Source: Geodermatophilus africanus (GTDB lineage Bacteria > Actinomycetota > Actinomycetes > Mycobacteriales > Geodermatophilaceae). From it: DNA of 37,335 nt. Each line of letters opens with the position of its first letter. The first letter of the stretch is position 1. The notes under the pieces were generated by a model, which worked only from the letters and a program-made list of their open reading frames with translations, was not told the DNA's origin and made no database searches. Positions 36,342 to 37,335 of the stretch are shown piece by piece. Position numbers and translations under genes: made by a program. The stretch lies in contig NZ_FNOT01000027.1 of the NCBI RefSeq assembly GCF_900107105.1, positions 1-37,335 on the forward strand. Direction: 5' to 3'.

Positions 36342-36860
36342 GCTGCGGTGGCCCACCGGCACCGGCCACCCAGGGCAGTGCGCCGCTCCCCCGCGCCCCC
36401 CGGCGAACGGCCGCGGGGACCCCGGCCTCGGTGTCCGCGCCCCCACGGCTGGGCCGTCCGGCGTGCAGGCTGTGCGGCGCCGCTCGCGAGCGCAAGAGTC
36501 GGTCCGGCGGCATCCCGGGACCCGCCGGTGCGCGAGGAGACGCGCTCGTCCGGACTGCGGGTGTCTCCCGAGTGCCACGGCAGGGGCCGTGTCCGCACCG
36601 CGTCGCCGACCCGGTCGCGCTCCCAGCCGGCTGGCTGCCCACCCGCGGACCGCCGCCCGGTCGCCCATCCCCGCAGGGCCACGGAGGACCACGACCCCGC
36701 CGCGTGCCCGTGCCCTCTCGGGACGGCCGACCGCGCGATCCCCCGACGTCCGTCTGTCGGACACCGCGCGGCACCGCGACCGGGAAGGGCCGGCCCCACC
36801 GCCGGTGACGTCCCGCCCGGTGGTGTAGCTCGCGGCCGTGAGGATGTTCTGCGGGGTGGA
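36342..36860. other. About 520 bp without a recognisable gene
   Basis: All frames here are arginine/glycine/proline-rich with no domain or convincing start. I see no tRNA. The insertion element's outer end should lie in the last part (about 36820-36860, near GGTGGTGTAGCTCG), but without the other end I cannot confirm its inverted repeat. Confidence 0.5.
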
Positions 36861-37335
36861 CTATGACGCCATCAGTGCCGGCTGCGCCACCTCCTCAGCT
36901 GACTGGGTCGGTCGGTCGAGGAGGGCCATCGAGCCTTCGGAGAGGTAGCGGCGGTCGGAGGCCTGCCATTCGTCGTGCGCCTCGACCAGCACCGCCCCCG
37001 CGAGGCGGAGCAGCGCGTCGGGGTTGGGGAAGACGCCGACGACGTCGGTGCGGCGCTTGATCTCCTTGTTCAGCCGCTCCAGGGGATTGGTCGACCAGAT
37101 CTTCTTCCAGTGGCCGTTCGGGAACGCGGTGAAGGCCAGCAAGTCGTCCTCGGCGTCGCGCAGCATGGCCTCGACCTGCGGGAACTGGCGGCCGAGCATC
37201 CCGGCGATGACGTCGAGCTGGGCATGCACGTGCTCGGCGTCGGGCTGGGCGAAGATCGTCCGGATCGCGGCGGCGACCATCTCGGCGTTGCCCTTCGGGA
37301 CGCGGGCGAGCACGTTGCGCATGAAGTGGGCCTGT
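36861..37335 (-). mobile_element. IS256-family transposase, C-terminal part (continues past the right edge)
   Basis: The frame ends at a TAG at 36861 and is open to the window edge (158 residues visible). AHFMRNVLARVPKG, FPNGHWKKIWSTNPLERLNK and EIKRRTDVVGVFPNPDALLRL are characteristic of the C-terminal part of IS256/MULE-type transposases. The glutamate in NPLERLNKEIKRR belongs to the catalytic DDE region. Full transposases are about 400-420 residues, so the N-terminal part lies outside the window. The visible frame is intact, so the element may be active. Confidence 0.9.

Noticed and set aside
36094..36828. Several frames on both strands after the reductase gene
   Set aside because: All are low-complexity, run over the two terminator hairpins or the reductase end, and lack starts with ribosome sites.

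Overview
This is a very GC-rich, densely packed actinobacterial chromosome segment with many GTG starts, ATGA/GTGA stop-start overlaps and a mycothiol-type formaldehyde dehydrogenase. It looks most like Geodermatophilaceae or a related soil actinobacterium; that placement is inference. The core (about 11.6-36.2 kb) is a catabolic island that can be read as a route from glycine betaine to pyruvate, with folate and mycothiol handling of the one-carbon units released. Left arm (1-11.6 kb): the start of a sensor kinase overlapped by a receiver-only response regulator, a small lipoprotein, a diacylglycerol-kinase-family lipid kinase, a class V aminotransferase/cysteine desulfurase-like enzyme, two broken CPBP membrane protease genes facing each other, an alpha/beta hydrolase, a large MalT-type LuxR regulator, and a core MetE-like methyltransferase followed by a GT4 glycosyltransferase. 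No clear functional link to the island is visible, except possibly the methyltransferase. Catabolic core: (i) sdaA-purU-pabBC on the minus strand, divergent from a GntR/FCD regulator; (ii) the long minus-strand operon glyA-soxB-soxD-soxA-soxG-dimethylglycine dehydrogenase, then fchA-folD-folP; (iii) divergent from glyA, a plus-strand set of mycothiol-dependent formaldehyde dehydrogenase, metallo-beta-lactamase hydrolase, MTHFR-like protein and a second metallo-beta-lactamase protein; (iv) a Rieske oxygenase (minus), an IclR regulator (minus), and a Rieske ferredoxin plus FAD/NADH reductase (plus). Proposed flow: the Rieske oxygenase demethylates a quaternary amine (betaine-like) to dimethylglycine, releasing formaldehyde. 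The FAD-GcvT dehydrogenase and heterotetrameric sarcosine oxidase give glycine and 5,10-methylene-THF. GlyA makes serine and SdaA makes pyruvate. FolD, FchA and PurU take C1 units to formate and free THF, while PabBC and FolP supply folate. Free formaldehyde goes through mycothiol. Most interesting observations: FolD has Ile where the catalytic cyclohydrolase Lys is expected, and its start codon overlaps the stop of an FchA cyclohydrolase-family gene, suggesting split dehydrogenase/cyclohydrolase functions. TGGTATATCAG operators occur at both sdaA/gntR and glyA. A second motif, GTYGCG-N5-CGCAAC, each copy with a degenerate partner exactly 19 bp away, lies upstream of both the Rieske oxygenase and the iclR/ferredoxin pair. 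A family of GC-rich stem-loop intergenic repeats lies mostly at gene 3' ends. The right edge is a partial IS256-family transposase.
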